Positions 51,445 through 61,166 of a stretch of DNA of 64,000 nt are shown here, one piece after another (position 1 is the stretch's first letter; each line of letters begins with the position of its first letter). Made by a program: the position numbers and the translations under genes. The notes beneath the pieces were generated by a model. The model was not told the DNA's origin and did no database searches. It saw only the letters and a list, made by a program, of their open reading frames with translations. The stretch is from Dechloromonas sp. A34 (GTDB lineage: Bacteria; Pseudomonadota; Gammaproteobacteria; Burkholderiales; Rhodocyclaceae). The stretch lies in assembly GCF_026261605.1 (NCBI RefSeq), contig NZ_CP102486.1, positions 1,178,001 through 1,242,000 of the forward strand, written 5' to 3'.

Positions 51445-52174
51445 CCGAATAGCGGTGCGGCGAAATGCGGTGCATCTCGCCTTCGATCCATTCCTCGGCG
51501 CGGCGATTGACCTCGGCTTCGGAAAAACCGGTGGCGTCGAAGGCGGGGCCGATGCTGACGGTGATGGTGCCGGGTTTCTTCAAGAAGGCCTGGCGCGGCC
51601 AGAGTTCGCCGGCGTTATGGGCGATCGGCACGACCTTGCATCCGACGTGGGTCGCCAGGTAGGCGCCGCCTGGCTTGTAGCGCTTCTTCTGGCCGACCGG
51701 CACGCGCGTGCCTTCCGGGAAGATGATGACGTAGAAGCCTTGCTGCAGGCGCTCGCGGCCCTGGGTGACGACCTGGTCGAGGGCATCCTTGCCGGCGGCG
51801 CGGTCGATCGAGATCATCTTCATCGCAGCCAGCCCCCAGCCGATCAGCGGTACACGCAGCAGTTCCTTTTTCAGCACGAAAACGCAGTAGGCGCCGTTCG
51901 GCACATAGTCCTGCAAGGTCATCGTTTCCCAGGCCGACTGGTGCTTGGCGAGAATGACACAAGGTTCTTTCGGCATGTTTTCCTGGCCGATCACCCGGGG
52001 GCGGATGCCGAGCAGAATCTCGACGCCGGCCTGGATGCCGAGGCGCCACAGCTTGCCGGCGCGATAGCCCCAGAGGCCGCGCAGGAGCAGGGCGGCGACG
52101 ACGACCAGCGGCGCGGTGAGGACGGACCAGGCGAGCGCCCAGGCCATGAACAGCGTCGAGCGAATGTGAGTCAT
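51422..52174 (-). CDS. plsC: 1-acyl-sn-glycerol-3-phosphate acyltransferase
   Basis: 250 residues with an N-terminal membrane anchor (FMAWALAWSVLTAPLVVVAALLL). Acyltransferase motifs: ILAKHQSAWETMTL (H-x4-E variant of HX4D common in this branch), a middle block KKELLRVPLIGWGL, and IIFPEGTRVPVGQ. Makes phosphatidic acid for phospholipid synthesis. Overlaps gmhB by four bases and the YgjP gene by 23. Confidence 0.93.
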   Translation of the reverse strand: MTHIRSTLFMAWALAWSVLTAPLVVVAALLLRGLWGYRAGKLWRLGIQAGVEILLGIRPRVIGQENMPKEPCVILAKHQSAWETMTLQDYVPNGAYCVFVLKKELLRVPLIGWGLAAMKMISIDRAAGKDALDQVVTQGRERLQQGFYVIIFPEGTRVPVGQKKRYKPGGAYLATHVGCKVVPIAHNAGELWPRQAFLKKPGTITVSIGPAFDATGFSEAEVNRRAEEWIEGEMHRISPHRYSDAQLNAT

Positions 52175-52716
52175 GCCTTGCCCTTTGTGAGTATCCAGTC
52201 GACGGCCTGGGCAAGATCGGCAAATTCCCGGGTGCCCTCGGGCAGATTGCCTTCTTTTTTAGTCTTCTCGCCCTTGCCGGTCAGCACCAGAATGGGCTTG
52301 CAGCCGACGGCGGCGCCGGCCTGCAAGTCGCGCAACGAGTCGCCGATGGCCGGCACGCCAACCAGGTCGATATTCAGGGTTTGCGAAATCCGCTTGAACA
52401 TGCCGGGTTTGGGCTTGCGGCATTCGCAGGCCGAATCCGCCGCATGCGGGCAATAGAAGATGGCGTCGATCCGGGCGCCAACCGCGAACAAGGCCTTGTG
52501 CATCTTTTCGTGGATATGGTTCAGCGTATCCATGTCGAACAGGCCGCGTCCGACGCCGGACTGGTTGGTCGCCACGACCACGCGATAGCCGGCCTGGTTG
52601 AGGCGTGCGATCGCTTCCAGGCTGCCGGGAATCGGCTTCCATTCGGCCGGGCTCTTGATGAACTGGGCGGAATCGAAGTTGATCACGCCGTCGCGGTCGA
52701 GGATGACGAGTTTCAT
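52171..52716 (-). CDS. gmhB: D-glycero-beta-D-manno-heptose-1,7-bisphosphate 7-phosphatase
   Basis: 181-residue HAD-superfamily phosphatase in the ADP-heptose pathway for lipopolysaccharide core. Motifs: MKLVILDRDGVINFD (nucleophile Asp), VVVATNQSGVGRG, the zinc-binding CPHAADSACECRKPKPGMF and IGDSLRDLQAG. Overlaps glyS and plsC by four bases each (ATGA-type), so the cluster glyQ-glyS-gmhB-plsC-ygjP-gloA is probably one operon. Confidence 0.95.
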   Translation of the reverse strand: MKLVILDRDGVINFDSAQFIKSPAEWKPIPGSLEAIARLNQAGYRVVVATNQSGVGRGLFDMDTLNHIHEKMHKALFAVGARIDAIFYCPHAADSACECRKPKPGMFKRISQTLNIDLVGVPAIGDSLRDLQAGAAVGCKPILVLTGKGEKTKKEGNLPEGTREFADLAQAVDWILTKGKA

Positions 52717-54821
52717 GCCGAGAGCTTCGAGAGATCGGCGACGCGGTTCATCGCCGCATGCAGGTGGGCGAGCAGGCCGAGGCGGTTGGCGCGCAGGGCT
52801 GGATCGTCGGCATTGACCATGACGCCGTCGAAGAAGGCATCGACCGGGGCGCGCAGCGCGGCCAGGGCCTGCAGCGATTCCGTGTAGTCGCCGGTTACGA
52901 AGGCGGCGTCGGCCAGCGGTACGACATCGACCAGCGCGGCATGCAGCGCGACTTCGGCGGTTTCCTTAAGCAGGGCATGTTCGACATTGGCTTCGACGCT
53001 GCCTTCGACCTTCTTCAGAATGTTGCCGACTCGCTTGTTGGCGGCGGCCAGTGCGGCGGCTTCGGGCAGCGCCGAGAAGGCGCGCACGGCAGCCAGGCGC
53101 TTCGGGATGTCGCCCAGGCGCTGCGGCCGTTGCGATACGACGGCATCGACTTCCTGAGCCGTGTAGCCCTGCTCGCGCAGGCTGCCGGCCAGGCGGTCGT
53201 AGACGAAGTCGGCCAAAGCGTCGATGTTGAGCTGGAAGCCTTCGATGCCGTTGAACTGCGCAAAGACGCTGTTGAGCAGCTTGTCGATCGGCAGGTCGAG
53301 ATTGCCTTCGGCGAGCATGCGGATGACGCCCAGCGCGTGGCGGCGCAGGGCGAATGGGTCGCGGTCGCCGGTCGGAATCTGGCCGATGCCGAACATGCCG
53401 ACCAGTGTTTCCAGCTTGTCGGCCAGTGCGACGACGGTGCCAACCATGCCGCGCGGTAGCGAATCGCCGGCAAAGCGCGGTTTGTAATGGTCTTCGACGG
53501 CATCGGCGACGTCGGCGGCGAGGCCGTCATGCAGCGCGTAGTAGCGGCCCATGATGCCTTGCAGTTCCGGGAACTCGCCGACCATGTCGGTCAGCAGGTC
53601 GGCCTTGGCCAGCACGGCAGCCTGTTCGGAATGCTGGGTCAAGGCACCGCCGCCAAGGCTGTCGGCGATGCGGCGGGCAATCGCGGCAACGCGCGTGACG
53701 CGCTCGCCCTGGGTGCCCAGCTTGTTGTGATAGACGACCTTGGCCAGGCCGGCAACGCGCGATTCCAGCGATTTCTTGCGATCCTGATCGAAGAAGAACT
53801 TGGCGTCAGCCAGGCGCGGCCGGACGACGCGCTCGTTGCCGCCGATCACGGCGCTCGGGTCGGCCGGGCTGATGTTGCTGACAACCAGGAACTGGTTGGT
53901 CAGCTTGCCGGCTGCGTCGAGCAGCGGGAAGTATTTCTGGTTGGCCTTCATGGTCAGGATCAGGCATTCCTGCGGCACGGCGAGGAATTCCGCTTCAAAC
54001 TCGCCGATCAGCACGTTCGGGCGTTCGACCAGGGCGGTGACCTCGTCGAGCAGGGCATCGTCGTCGATCGGCTTGCCGCCGGCCCGGGCGGCGGCAACGG
54101 CTAGTTGGCGGGCGATTTCGGCGCGGCGCTCGGCGAAGGAGGCGATCACGGCGCCATCGGTCGCCAGCTTGGCGGCGTACTCGTCGGCGTTGTCAAACCT
54201 CACCGGATCAACGGCGGCTTCAAAGCGGTGGCCGTGCGTCTCGCGGCCGGAAGTCAGGCCGAGGACCGCGAGCGGCACGATGTCGCTGCCGTGCAGGGCA
54301 ACCAGGCCATGCGCCGGACGGACGAAATTGACGCTGCTCCAGCCGTCCTGCAACTGGTAGGTCATGACTTTCGGGATAGGCAGCGCGGCGAGCGCGGCTT
54401 CCAGCGCCTTCTGCAGGCCTTCGGCCAGCGTCGCGCCCTTGGCCAGGCTTTCGTAGAACAGCACGTCGGCCTTGCCGTCGTTTTCGCGACGCAGGCCGGG
54501 CACGGCCGAGGCGTCGGCGCCGAGGGCGGCCAGCTTCTTGAGCAGCGCCGGCGTGGCGTTGCCGGCGGCGTCGAGGCCGACGGCGACCGGCATCAGCTTC
54601 TGGACGACCGGCTTGTCGGCGGCGACAGCGGCGACCGCGGTGACGTGGGCGGCCAGGCGGCGCGGCGAAGCGTAGGCGGTAACCGTGGCCCCGGCGGCGG
54701 CCAGGCCGGAATTTTTCAGCGAAGTCGCGAGGCTCTGGGCAAAGACCTCGCCCAGCTTCTTCAGCGCCTTGGGCGGCAGTTCCTCGACGAACAGTTCAAC
54801 GAGCAGATTCTTGGCAGTCAT
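52713..54821 (-). CDS. glyS: glycyl-tRNA synthetase beta subunit
   Basis: 702 residues, normal for the tetrameric alpha2-beta2 enzyme. Motifs: NLLVELFVEELPPKAL at the N-terminus, RPAHGLVALHGSDIVPL, TMKANQKYFPLLDAAG, FVVSNI, NERVVRPRLADAKFFFDQD, and DPFALRRHALGVIRM. The C-terminal anticodon-binding part ends DPALRANRLGLLAHL. Two bases separate it from glyQ. Confidence 0.97.
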   Translation of the reverse strand: MTAKNLLVELFVEELPPKALKKLGEVFAQSLATSLKNSGLAAAGATVTAYASPRRLAAHVTAVAAVAADKPVVQKLMPVAVGLDAAGNATPALLKKLAALGADASAVPGLRRENDGKADVLFYESLAKGATLAEGLQKALEAALAALPIPKVMTYQLQDGWSSVNFVRPAHGLVALHGSDIVPLAVLGLTSGRETHGHRFEAAVDPVRFDNADEYAAKLATDGAVIASFAERRAEIARQLAVAAARAGGKPIDDDALLDEVTALVERPNVLIGEFEAEFLAVPQECLILTMKANQKYFPLLDAAGKLTNQFLVVSNISPADPSAVIGGNERVVRPRLADAKFFFDQDRKKSLESRVAGLAKVVYHNKLGTQGERVTRVAAIARRIADSLGGGALTQHSEQAAVLAKADLLTDMVGEFPELQGIMGRYYALHDGLAADVADAVEDHYKPRFAGDSLPRGMVGTVVALADKLETLVGMFGIGQIPTGDRDPFALRRHALGVIRMLAEGNLDLPIDKLLNSVFAQFNGIEGFQLNIDALADFVYDRLAGSLREQGYTAQEVDAVVSQRPQRLGDIPKRLAAVRAFSALPEAAALAAANKRVGNILKKVEGSVEANVEHALLKETAEVALHAALVDVVPLADAAFVTGDYTESLQALAALRAPVDAFFDGVMVNADDPALRANRLGLLAHLHAAMNRVADLSKLSA

Positions 54822-54823
54822 CT

Positions 54824-55756
54824 TCAGGCGGCTTTCTTTTCAATCTGGGCGAGGACTTCGGCGGCCCATTCTTTGGGCGCCATCGGGAAACCGAGGCGGG
54901 CGCGGCTGTCGAGGTAGGCTTGGGCCACGGCGCGCGCCAGGTTGCGGATGCGGCCGATGTAGGCGGCGCGCTCGGTGACCGAGATGGCGCCGCGGGCGTC
55001 GAGCAAGTTGAAGGTGTGGGCGGCTTTCAGCACCTGTTCATAGGCGGGCAGCGCCAGCTGGGCGCCCATCAGGTGCTGGGCTTGTTTCTCGTGGGCGGTG
55101 AAGGCGGTGAACAGGAAGTCGGCGTCGGAATGCTCGAAGTTGTAAGCCGACTGCTCGACTTCGTTCTGGTGATAGACGTCGCCGTAGGTCAGGCCCGGCG
55201 TCCAGGTCAGGTCGAAGACGTTCTCGACGCCCTGCAGGTACATGGCCAGGCGCTCCAGGCCGTAGGTGATTTCGCCGGTGATCGGCTTGCAGTCGATACC
55301 GCCGACCTGCTGGAAATAGGTGAATTGCGTCACTTCCATGCCGTTCATCCAGACTTCCCAACCCAAGCCCCAGGCGCCCAGCGTCGGATTTTCCCAGTCG
55401 TCCTCGACGAAGCGGACGTCGTTCTTCTTGAGGTCGAAGCCGAGGGCTTCGAGGGAACCAAGATACAACTCCAGAATATTGTCCGGTGCCGGTTTCAACA
55501 CCACCTGGTACTGGTAGTAGTGCTGCATGCGGTTCGGGTTTTCGCCGTAGCGGCCGTCCTTGGGGCGGCGCGAGGGCTGGACGTAGGCGGCTTTCCACGG
55601 CTCGGGGCCGATGGCGCGCAGGAAGGTGGCGGTATGGCTGGTGCCGGCGCCGACTTCCATGTCGTAGGGCTGGAGCAGGGCGCAGCCCTTGTCGCTCCAA
55701 TATTGCTGCAAGCGCAGGATGATTTCCTGGAAGCTGGGTTTCTGGCTGGTGGTCAT
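54824..55756 (-). CDS. glyQ: glycyl-tRNA synthetase alpha subunit
   Basis: 310 residues: [78 protein letters not shown] and [21 protein letters not shown] (all within residues 8-190) are near-invariant class II synthetase regions of GlyQ. The start at 55756 matches the family; the open frame to 55957 lies in an untranslated leader. First gene of the minus-strand run. Confidence 0.97.
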   Translation of the reverse strand: MTTSQKPSFQEIILRLQQYWSDKGCALLQPYDMEVGAGTSHTATFLRAIGPEPWKAAYVQPSRRPKDGRYGENPNRMQHYYQYQVVLKPAPDNILELYLGSLEALGFDLKKNDVRFVEDDWENPTLGAWGLGWEVWMNGMEVTQFTYFQQVGGIDCKPITGEITYGLERLAMYLQGVENVFDLTWTPGLTYGDVYHQNEVEQSAYNFEHSDADFLFTAFTAHEKQAQHLMGAQLALPAYEQVLKAAHTFNLLDARGAISVTERAAYIGRIRNLARAVAQAYLDSRARLGFPMAPKEWAAEVLAQIEKKAA

Positions 55757-56131
55757 CGGGCGCACTCGGAATGACGGAAAGCCTTGAATTTTACTTGCTT
55801 TTGCCCGGATTCGGCACAGGGCTTCCCGGACGCTTGCGCGGCGGGAAAAGACTTCCGTGCGCTGCCTTTTGCCTGCCCTAAAAGAACGGAATATGTTGTT
55901 GCGGCGCAACGCTTTGGCTGTGGCGGCTTCCCCTGTGATTTGACAAAACACAAACAAATCAATAGACTGCGATTTATGTTGCGGTGCAGCATCGGTCTTG
56001 GATGGTGTCGAACCTGACGCCGTGCGGGATTCGGGCCACTTGTCCAGGTAGCTCGACCGATGTCGTATCCCCCTGTAACCGTTCGCTGGTGGAGATGTTT
56101 TTTCACCAGTGGCAACAGTGAAGGAGGTCTC
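55757..56131. other. 375-base intergenic region with a sigma70 promoter
   Basis: Between divergent glyQ and the transglycosylase gene. On the plus strand it holds TTGACA (55940-55945), a 17-base spacer and TAGACT (55963-55968), then a ~160-base leader. The leader contains a 6-bp hairpin CTGGTG/CACCAG (56086-56091, 56104-56109) just before the ribosome binding site GAAGGAGG. On the minus strand a TAAAAT ~35 bases upstream of glyQ could be its -10. No gene is seen in it, and the frames there are not protein-like. Confidence 0.6.
55940..55968 (+). promoter_or_regulatory. sigma70-type promoter for the lytic transglycosylase gene
   Basis: TTGACA, 17-base AT-rich spacer, TAGACT: a perfect -35 and a 4/6 -10, in a locally AT-rich stretch. 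It leaves a leader of about 155 bases before the ATG at 56132. Confidence 0.72.
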
Positions 56132-56824
56132 ATGTCCACTACGACTTTTCTCCCACCCGCGATGTTGCGGGTTTCAACAGTAGCCTACGCCCTGCTCCAG
56201 AAGTTTCTGATGGTTGCAGGCCTGATTTTTGTCATGGGCCTCATTGGCCTGCAGACCGGCAGCCTCAGCTTGCCTGATGGCCTGAAGTCGCTGATGCCCT
56301 CGGCCGAAGCGGCCAGCGTCGAAGACGAAGTTCCCGCCTCGCCGGTCGAAGAAGCCGTCGCGGCAGCGCTGAATCCGCGGATGCGCGGTGCGCTCGACTA
56401 TGTATCCCGGCGTTACCGCGTTTCCACCGATGCCTTGCAGCCTATATTTGCAACCGCAGAAGTGGTGGGGCGTGAATTGCACCTCGACCCCCTGCTTATC
56501 ATCGCCGTGATCGGTGTCGAGTCCGGCTTCAATCCCTTCTCCCAAAGCGTTTTCGGCGCCCAGGGCCTGATGCAGGTTGTGCCGCGCTTCCATAAGGACA
56601 AGCTGCCCGAAGAGGCCGACCAGGCCGCCTTCCTCGATCCTGTGACAAATGTCCAGATTGGCGCCAAGGTGCTCAAGGAGTCGATCCGCCGCTTCGGCGG
56701 CTTGGAAGATGGCTTGCAGCAGTTTGGCGGCGCGATGAACGATCCCGATCGCCGCTATTCCAGCAAGGTGCTGGCCGAAAAGCAGCGCCTGGAAACGGCT
56801 GTGCAGCGCCTGCGCACGACCTGA
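56132..56824 (+). CDS. membrane-anchored lytic transglycosylase (SLT domain)
   Basis: 230 residues. One N-terminal membrane segment (~22-44, [16 protein letters not shown]), an acidic linker, and an SLT catalytic domain (~95-225): [22 protein letters not shown] with the catalytic Glu, [10 protein letters not shown], and the late [17 protein letters not shown] in place of the usual 'YN.G...v..Y' ending. Cleaves peptidoglycan glycan strands in the periplasm. The start has an excellent AAGGAGG. Confidence 0.9.
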   Translation: MSTTTFLPPAMLRVSTVAYALLQKFLMVAGLIFVMGLIGLQTGSLSLPDGLKSLMPSAEAASVEDEVPASPVEEAVAAALNPRMRGALDYVSRRYRVSTDALQPIFATAEVVGRELHLDPLLIIAVIGVESGFNPFSQSVFGAQGLMQVVPRFHKDKLPEEADQAAFLDPVTNVQIGAKVLKESIRRFGGLEDGLQQFGGAMNDPDRRYSSKVLAEKQRLETAVQRLRTT

Positions 56825-56913
56825 GCGCCGTTTTGCCAGGCGGCGCGGCCGCCTTCTTTGCCGGATCGAATATCGCGTTGTAATATCGCGCCACAAATTT
56901 TGTGGGGCCGGTG

Positions 56914-58431
56914 ATGAAAAACAGCTGCTGCGCTTGGGGTCTGGCGGGACTTGTCGCCATGTCGGGGGCGTCCGCGCTGGCCGACGAAGTTCGGAGTCCT
57001 TCTCCCGCCGCAGCGGCGAGCCATGTCTGTTCCGGGGAAATGCGCAGCACCTATGCGCAGGCCGATATGGCGAACCGGGTCAAGGCCTACCAGGTGCTGA
57101 CCGAAGAGGCGCTGAGCCTGCGCGAACAGGCCATCGCCTTTTTGCACGAACTCAAGGACAAGGACAGTCGCGGGGAGCCGCTCTCGGGTGGCGATCTGAA
57201 ACACCTGAACCAGGGGGCGGCCGCGCTGTTCGCCCAGCGCCGGTCGCTGCTGGCGGCCGCTGCCGAATACGAGTGCTGGCTCGACGACCCGGTACCCGCC
57301 GATCCGGCGGCAGCTCGCGCCCAGGCCACCGGCATTGCGATGTCGCTGTCGGCCGCCCTGATTCTCTATGACAACTATTTGACCGTGGTCGGCCTCTACC
57401 GGGCGACGCCATTCCTGCGCCAGCATTTGAACCGCAAGGACGCGGGCTTTGCCATTCCGCCGGGCGAGTTGAATCGAATTTCCGTCTCCTTCAGTTCGGC
57501 GATCAATCGCGCCCGCGTGCGTCGCGGTTTGAACTGGCACGGCACCTACGGGCGCATCCTGAGCGAGTCGGACAATCAGGGCGAGCGCTACCTGGCCGCC
57601 CTGATCGAGCAGAGTCCTTCACTCAACATGGTGCGTCGCCTGCGGCCGATCGGCTATGCCGAGAATCTGATGGGGTTTTTCGGTGTGCTCTCGATCGATA
57701 CCCTGAATCAACTGAAGAACGAGGGCATCAATTTTTCCAGCATGGTGTTTGGCAATGCGGTCGGCCTGGTCGAAACCCGCCGCGGCAAGCTGGATGGCAA
57801 TCCGCAGCTGGTCGAGAAGGTCGTCGGCACCCTGCGGGCCGGCGACATCCTGCTCGAGAAGACGCCGTTTCGGCTGACCGATGCCTTCATTCCCGGGCAT
57901 TGGGGTCATGCCGCCGTCTGGGTGGGCAATGAGCGCGAATTGCGCGAGCTGGGCATCTGGGAGCATCCCGTCGTCCGGCCGCATCAGGCGCGCATTCGCG
58001 ATGGCCGCGGGGTGATTGAGGCGCTGCGCGCCGGGGTCAAGATGAACACCCTGACGCACTTTCTGAATGTCGACGATCTGGCCGTGCTGCGCCGCGAGGC
58101 GGCCAATCCGGAGCAGCAGGTCGAGGTCATCCTGCAGGCCTTGCGCCAGGTCGGCAAGGCCTACGATTTCAATTTCGATGTCGAATCGACCGACCGCATC
58201 GTCTGCTCGGAACTGGTTTATCACGCCTACGGCGATATCCGCTGGCCGACGGCGCGCCATCTCGGACGGGCGACGGTCAGCCCGGACAACATCGCGGTGC
58301 TGGCGACCGGCGATGGCCCGTTGAGCGTATCGCTGCTCTATCACGATGGCCGCGAGGTGGCGGCCGATTCGCGCCGCTACATCTCGGCGCTGGTCAAGCC
58401 CGAAGTGGTCAAGGTCGCGCGCGGCGGATAG
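56914..58431 (+). CDS. YiiX/YebB-like permuted papain-fold (NlpC/P60-type, C92) protein
   Basis: 505 residues with a signal peptide (KNSCCAWGLAGLVAMSGASALA). Residues ~30-290 are helical with no known family. Residues ~300-480 carry a permuted NlpC/P60-like fold: GDILLEKTPFRLTDAFIPGHWGHAAVWVG with the catalytic His, and DRIVCSELVYHAYG with the catalytic Cys after it in sequence, the order of circularly permuted YiiX (peptidase C92) proteins. Substrate is probably an amide in the cell envelope. ATG at 56914 chosen; a GTG at 56902 is in frame. It overlaps the convergent lnt end by 23 bases. Confidence 0.82.
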   Translation: MKNSCCAWGLAGLVAMSGASALADEVRSPSPAAAASHVCSGEMRSTYAQADMANRVKAYQVLTEEALSLREQAIAFLHELKDKDSRGEPLSGGDLKHLNQGAAALFAQRRSLLAAAAEYECWLDDPVPADPAAARAQATGIAMSLSAALILYDNYLTVVGLYRATPFLRQHLNRKDAGFAIPPGELNRISVSFSSAINRARVRRGLNWHGTYGRILSESDNQGERYLAALIEQSPSLNMVRRLRPIGYAENLMGFFGVLSIDTLNQLKNEGINFSSMVFGNAVGLVETRRGKLDGNPQLVEKVVGTLRAGDILLEKTPFRLTDAFIPGHWGHAAVWVGNERELRELGIWEHPVVRPHQARIRDGRGVIEALRAGVKMNTLTHFLNVDDLAVLRREAANPEQQVEVILQALRQVGKAYDFNFDVESTDRIVCSELVYHAYGDIRWPTARHLGRATVSPDNIAVLATGDGPLSVSLLYHDGREVAADSRRYISALVKPEVVKVARGG

Positions 58432-59873
58432 CGACCAGGATCAGCAGGGCGATCAGCCCGAGCGCCGGCCAGTTGCCGAAGCGGGCATAGGGCGTCATAC
58501 CCTGATGGGCGCGGATCTCGGCTTTCAGGACGCCCTGGGTGAAGGGCGGCAGGCTGGCCTGCAGCGAGCCGTCGGCGGCGATGACGGCGGTCATCCCGGT
58601 ATTGGTCGCCCGCAACATCGGGCGGCCGGTTTCAATGGCGCGCAGGCGGGCAATCTGCAGGTGCTGCGGCTGGGCCAGAGAACGGCCGAACCAGGCAGTA
58701 TTCGAGATGTTGGCGAGAATTCCGGCGCGGGGCAGGGCACGAATGATTTCCTCGCCGAAAACGTCCTCGTAACAGATGTTCACCGCCACCTGCTGGCCGG
58801 CCACGGCAAGCGGGCCTGCACATCCGGGCCGCGCGAAAACGCCGACATCGGGATGCTGGCCAGATTCATGAACCACGAGAAGCCGGGCGGAATGATTTCG
58901 CCGAACGGCACCAGGTGGGTCTTGCTGTAAACCTGGAGCGGCGAGCTGCCGAGGCTGACCGCGCTGTTCCAGTAGCGCTCGCCGTCGCCGGTCAGCGTGC
59001 CGAGGATGAGGTCGCCGCCATGCGCCTGGGCCGCGGCTTTCAAGGCATTGATGTAGACCGGTGGCAACTGGTCGAAAAAGGCCGGGATCGCGGTTTCCGG
59101 CAGCACGGTGAGCTGCGCCGGATTCGCTTCGACCAGTTCGCGGTAAAGATCCAGCGTGCGGATGAAGGTCTCCGGGCGGAATTTCATTTCCTGCGGGATA
59201 TTGCCCTGGATCAGCGCGACGCTGACCGGGCGCCGACCGGGCTGGTCCAGGCTACCTGCAGTAGGCCGTAGCCGATTGCCGTGCTCGCCGCTACAAAGGC
59301 CAGGCCGACCCGCCAGCGCAAGAGCAGGGCGCCGGCCAGGGCGACCAGCAGCGACAGGCCGTGCACGCCGAGCAGCGGGGCGAAGCCGGCCAGCGGGCTG
59401 GGCGGCGCCTGCGAGTAGCCGACGGCGAGCCAGGGAAAGCCGGTGAAAATCCAGCTTCTGAGCCAGTCGGCAGCGGCGATCAGGGCGGCGAAGAAAAGCG
59501 CCTGCTGCCACCACGCCGCCGGCTGCCAGCGCTTGAAGAGCCCGCCGGCGAGCATCGGAAAGAGCGCCATGACGGCACAGAACAGGAAGGCGGCGATGCC
59601 GGCCAGCCACCACGGCATGCCGCCGAAGACCGAGAGGCTGACATAAACCCAGGACACGCCGCAGAGAAAGAAGCCGAGGCCGAAGGCGAGCCCGGTCAGC
59701 GCCGCCTGACGGGGCGAGCCGGCCTCGCGCAGCAGAGCGAATAGGCCGAGCCAGACAAGCGGCGCCAGCCAGAACAGGCCAAAGGGGGCAAAGCACAGGA
59801 CACCGCAGGCCCCGATCAGCGAGGCGACGACGAAGCGCGCTGCCTGGTGCCTAGACAGCAGTCTCTTCAGCAC
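58409..59873 (-). pseudogene. lnt: apolipoprotein N-acyltransferase, interrupted by two frameshifts
   Basis: Lnt acylates the N-terminal cysteine of lipoproteins in the inner membrane. The gene is read in three frames: 59211-59873 (GTG start; membrane helices, e.g. LIGACGVLCFAPFGLFWLAPLV), then ~58815-59230 (VSVALIQGNIPQEMKF, catalytic Glu in VLPETAIPAF, catalytic Lys in YSKTHLVPFGE), then 58409-~58814 (catalytic Cys in NICYEDVFGEE, ANISNTAWFG, and the last helix). Adding one C (G on the plus strand) at 59228-59230 and one at 58812-58814 restores a full-length protein of ~488 residues with all three catalytic residues. As the enzyme is normally essential, sequencing error is more likely than decay. 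Follows ybeX with a 23-base overlap. Confidence 0.88.
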
Positions 59874-60699
59874 CTTCGGGCTTGGTGAGGGGCGAAACGA
59901 GCAGGGTGTACAGGCGGCGGCTGTCGGCGCGCAGGACCTGGAAGCGGACGCCGTCGATATCGACGACTTCGTTGCGCTTCGGCACGCGACCGAGGTGGCG
60001 CAGAATCAGGCCGCCGACGGTATCGAATTCGTCGTCGGAAAATTTCGTGGTGAAGGCTTCGTTGAAGTCCTCGATTTCGGTGCGCGCCTTGACGCGGTAA
60101 CGGCCGGTCGAATCTTGGCGGATGTTGTCGTGGGCCTCGTCGAAGTCGTATTCGTCCTCGATGTCGCCGACGATCTGTTCGAGCACGTCTTCGATGGTGA
60201 CCAGGCCGGCAACGCCGCCGTATTCATTGACGACGATCGCCATGTGGTTGCGCGAAACGCGGAATTCGCGGAGCAGCACATTGAGGCGCTTCGATTCCGG
60301 GATGAAGACGGCCGGCCGCAGCCAGTCGCGCAGTTCGAAACTCTTTTCGGTGTGAATGCGCAGCAGATCCTTGGCGAGCAGGATGCCGAGGACATTGTCG
60401 CGGTCGCCGTCGACCACCGGAAAACGCGAGTGGGCGGCTTCGATGACGAAGGGCAGGATCTCGCTCATCGGGTCGTCGATGTCGATGACATCCATCTGGG
60501 CCCGCGGAATCATCACGTCGGTGACGCGGGTGTCGGAGGCGGCGAGCGCCCCTTCGATGATGGTCAGCGCATCGGCGTCCATCAGGTTGCGCTCGTAGGC
60601 CGAGTGCAGGATTTCAAGCAGTTGCTCGCGGTCTTCAGGCTCGCGCAGCAGTAGGGACGTCAGCCGTTCGATGAAACTCGGTTTACTCTCACTGTCCAT
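59851..60699 (-). CDS. ybeX: CorC/HlyC-family protein with CBS pair (YbeX)
   Basis: 282 residues, no membrane domain, so the short CorC/YbeX type. CBS1 has TRVTDVMIPRAQMDVIDIDD; CBS2 has VVNEYGGVAGLVTIEDVLEQIVGDIEDEYD (split across residues ~150-180), followed by the CorC_HlyC transporter-associated domain (DDEFDTVGGLILRHLGRVPKRNE). Implicated in magnesium/cobalt handling and, in the ybeZYX operon, in ribosome metabolism. Lies in the conserved miaB-ybeZ-ybeY-ybeX-lnt order, 5 bases after ybeY. Confidence 0.95.
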   Translation of the reverse strand: MDSESKPSFIERLTSLLLREPEDREQLLEILHSAYERNLMDADALTIIEGALAASDTRVTDVMIPRAQMDVIDIDDPMSEILPFVIEAAHSRFPVVDGDRDNVLGILLAKDLLRIHTEKSFELRDWLRPAVFIPESKRLNVLLREFRVSRNHMAIVVNEYGGVAGLVTIEDVLEQIVGDIEDEYDFDEAHDNIRQDSTGRYRVKARTEIEDFNEAFTTKFSDDEFDTVGGLILRHLGRVPKRNEVVDIDGVRFQVLRADSRRLYTLLVSPLTKPEGAEETAV

Positions 60700-60704
60700 A
60701 ATGT

Positions 60705-61166
60705 CTATTCCGCAGGGTTGCCCAAATAAGGGTCGGGGTAACCGAGTGCGGCAAGAATCTCCCTTTCTTCATTTTCCATGGCTTCGGCATCTTCGTCGTT
60801 GTCATGATCCCAGCCTTGCAAATGCAGCATACCATGCACCGTCAGGTGGGCGTAATGCGCCGCCAGCGGCTTGTTCTGTTCGTTCGCCTCGCGCGCCACG
60901 ACGCTCGGGCAGATCACCAGATCGCCCATCACGACCGGTTCGCTATCGTAGGGAAAGGACAGCACGTTGGTTGCGTAGTCCTTGCCGCGATACTCCTTGT
61001 TCAGCGCCTGGCCTTCGTCGGCCTCGACCAAGCGGATGGCGATCTCGCCGCCGCCGACCAGCGCGGCGCGGGCCCAGCGCACGAAATCCGCCCGCAAGGG
61101 TAGACCTTCGCGGTTACAGGCGTATTGCACGGATAGGTTAAGGCGTTTGCTTGGTGTGGGATTCAT
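60705..61166 (-). CDS. ybeY: endoribonuclease YbeY (rRNA maturation factor)
   Basis: 153 residues. Zinc site [15 protein letters not shown] (H-x3-H-x5-H) and the family block [16 protein letters not shown] are clear. Processes 16S rRNA 3' ends. ATG at 61166 gives an N-terminus [16 protein letters not shown] and overlaps ybeZ by 29 bases; a GTG inside at the LSVQY region is an alternative start. The open frame to 61247 is antisense-frame sequence in ybeZ. Confidence 0.94.
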   Translation of the reverse strand: MNPTPSKRLNLSVQYACNREGLPLRADFVRWARAALVGGGEIAIRLVEADEGQALNKEYRGKDYATNVLSFPYDSEPVVMGDLVICPSVVAREANEQNKPLAAHYAHLTVHGMLHLQGWDHDNDEDAEAMENEEREILAALGYPDPYLGNPAE

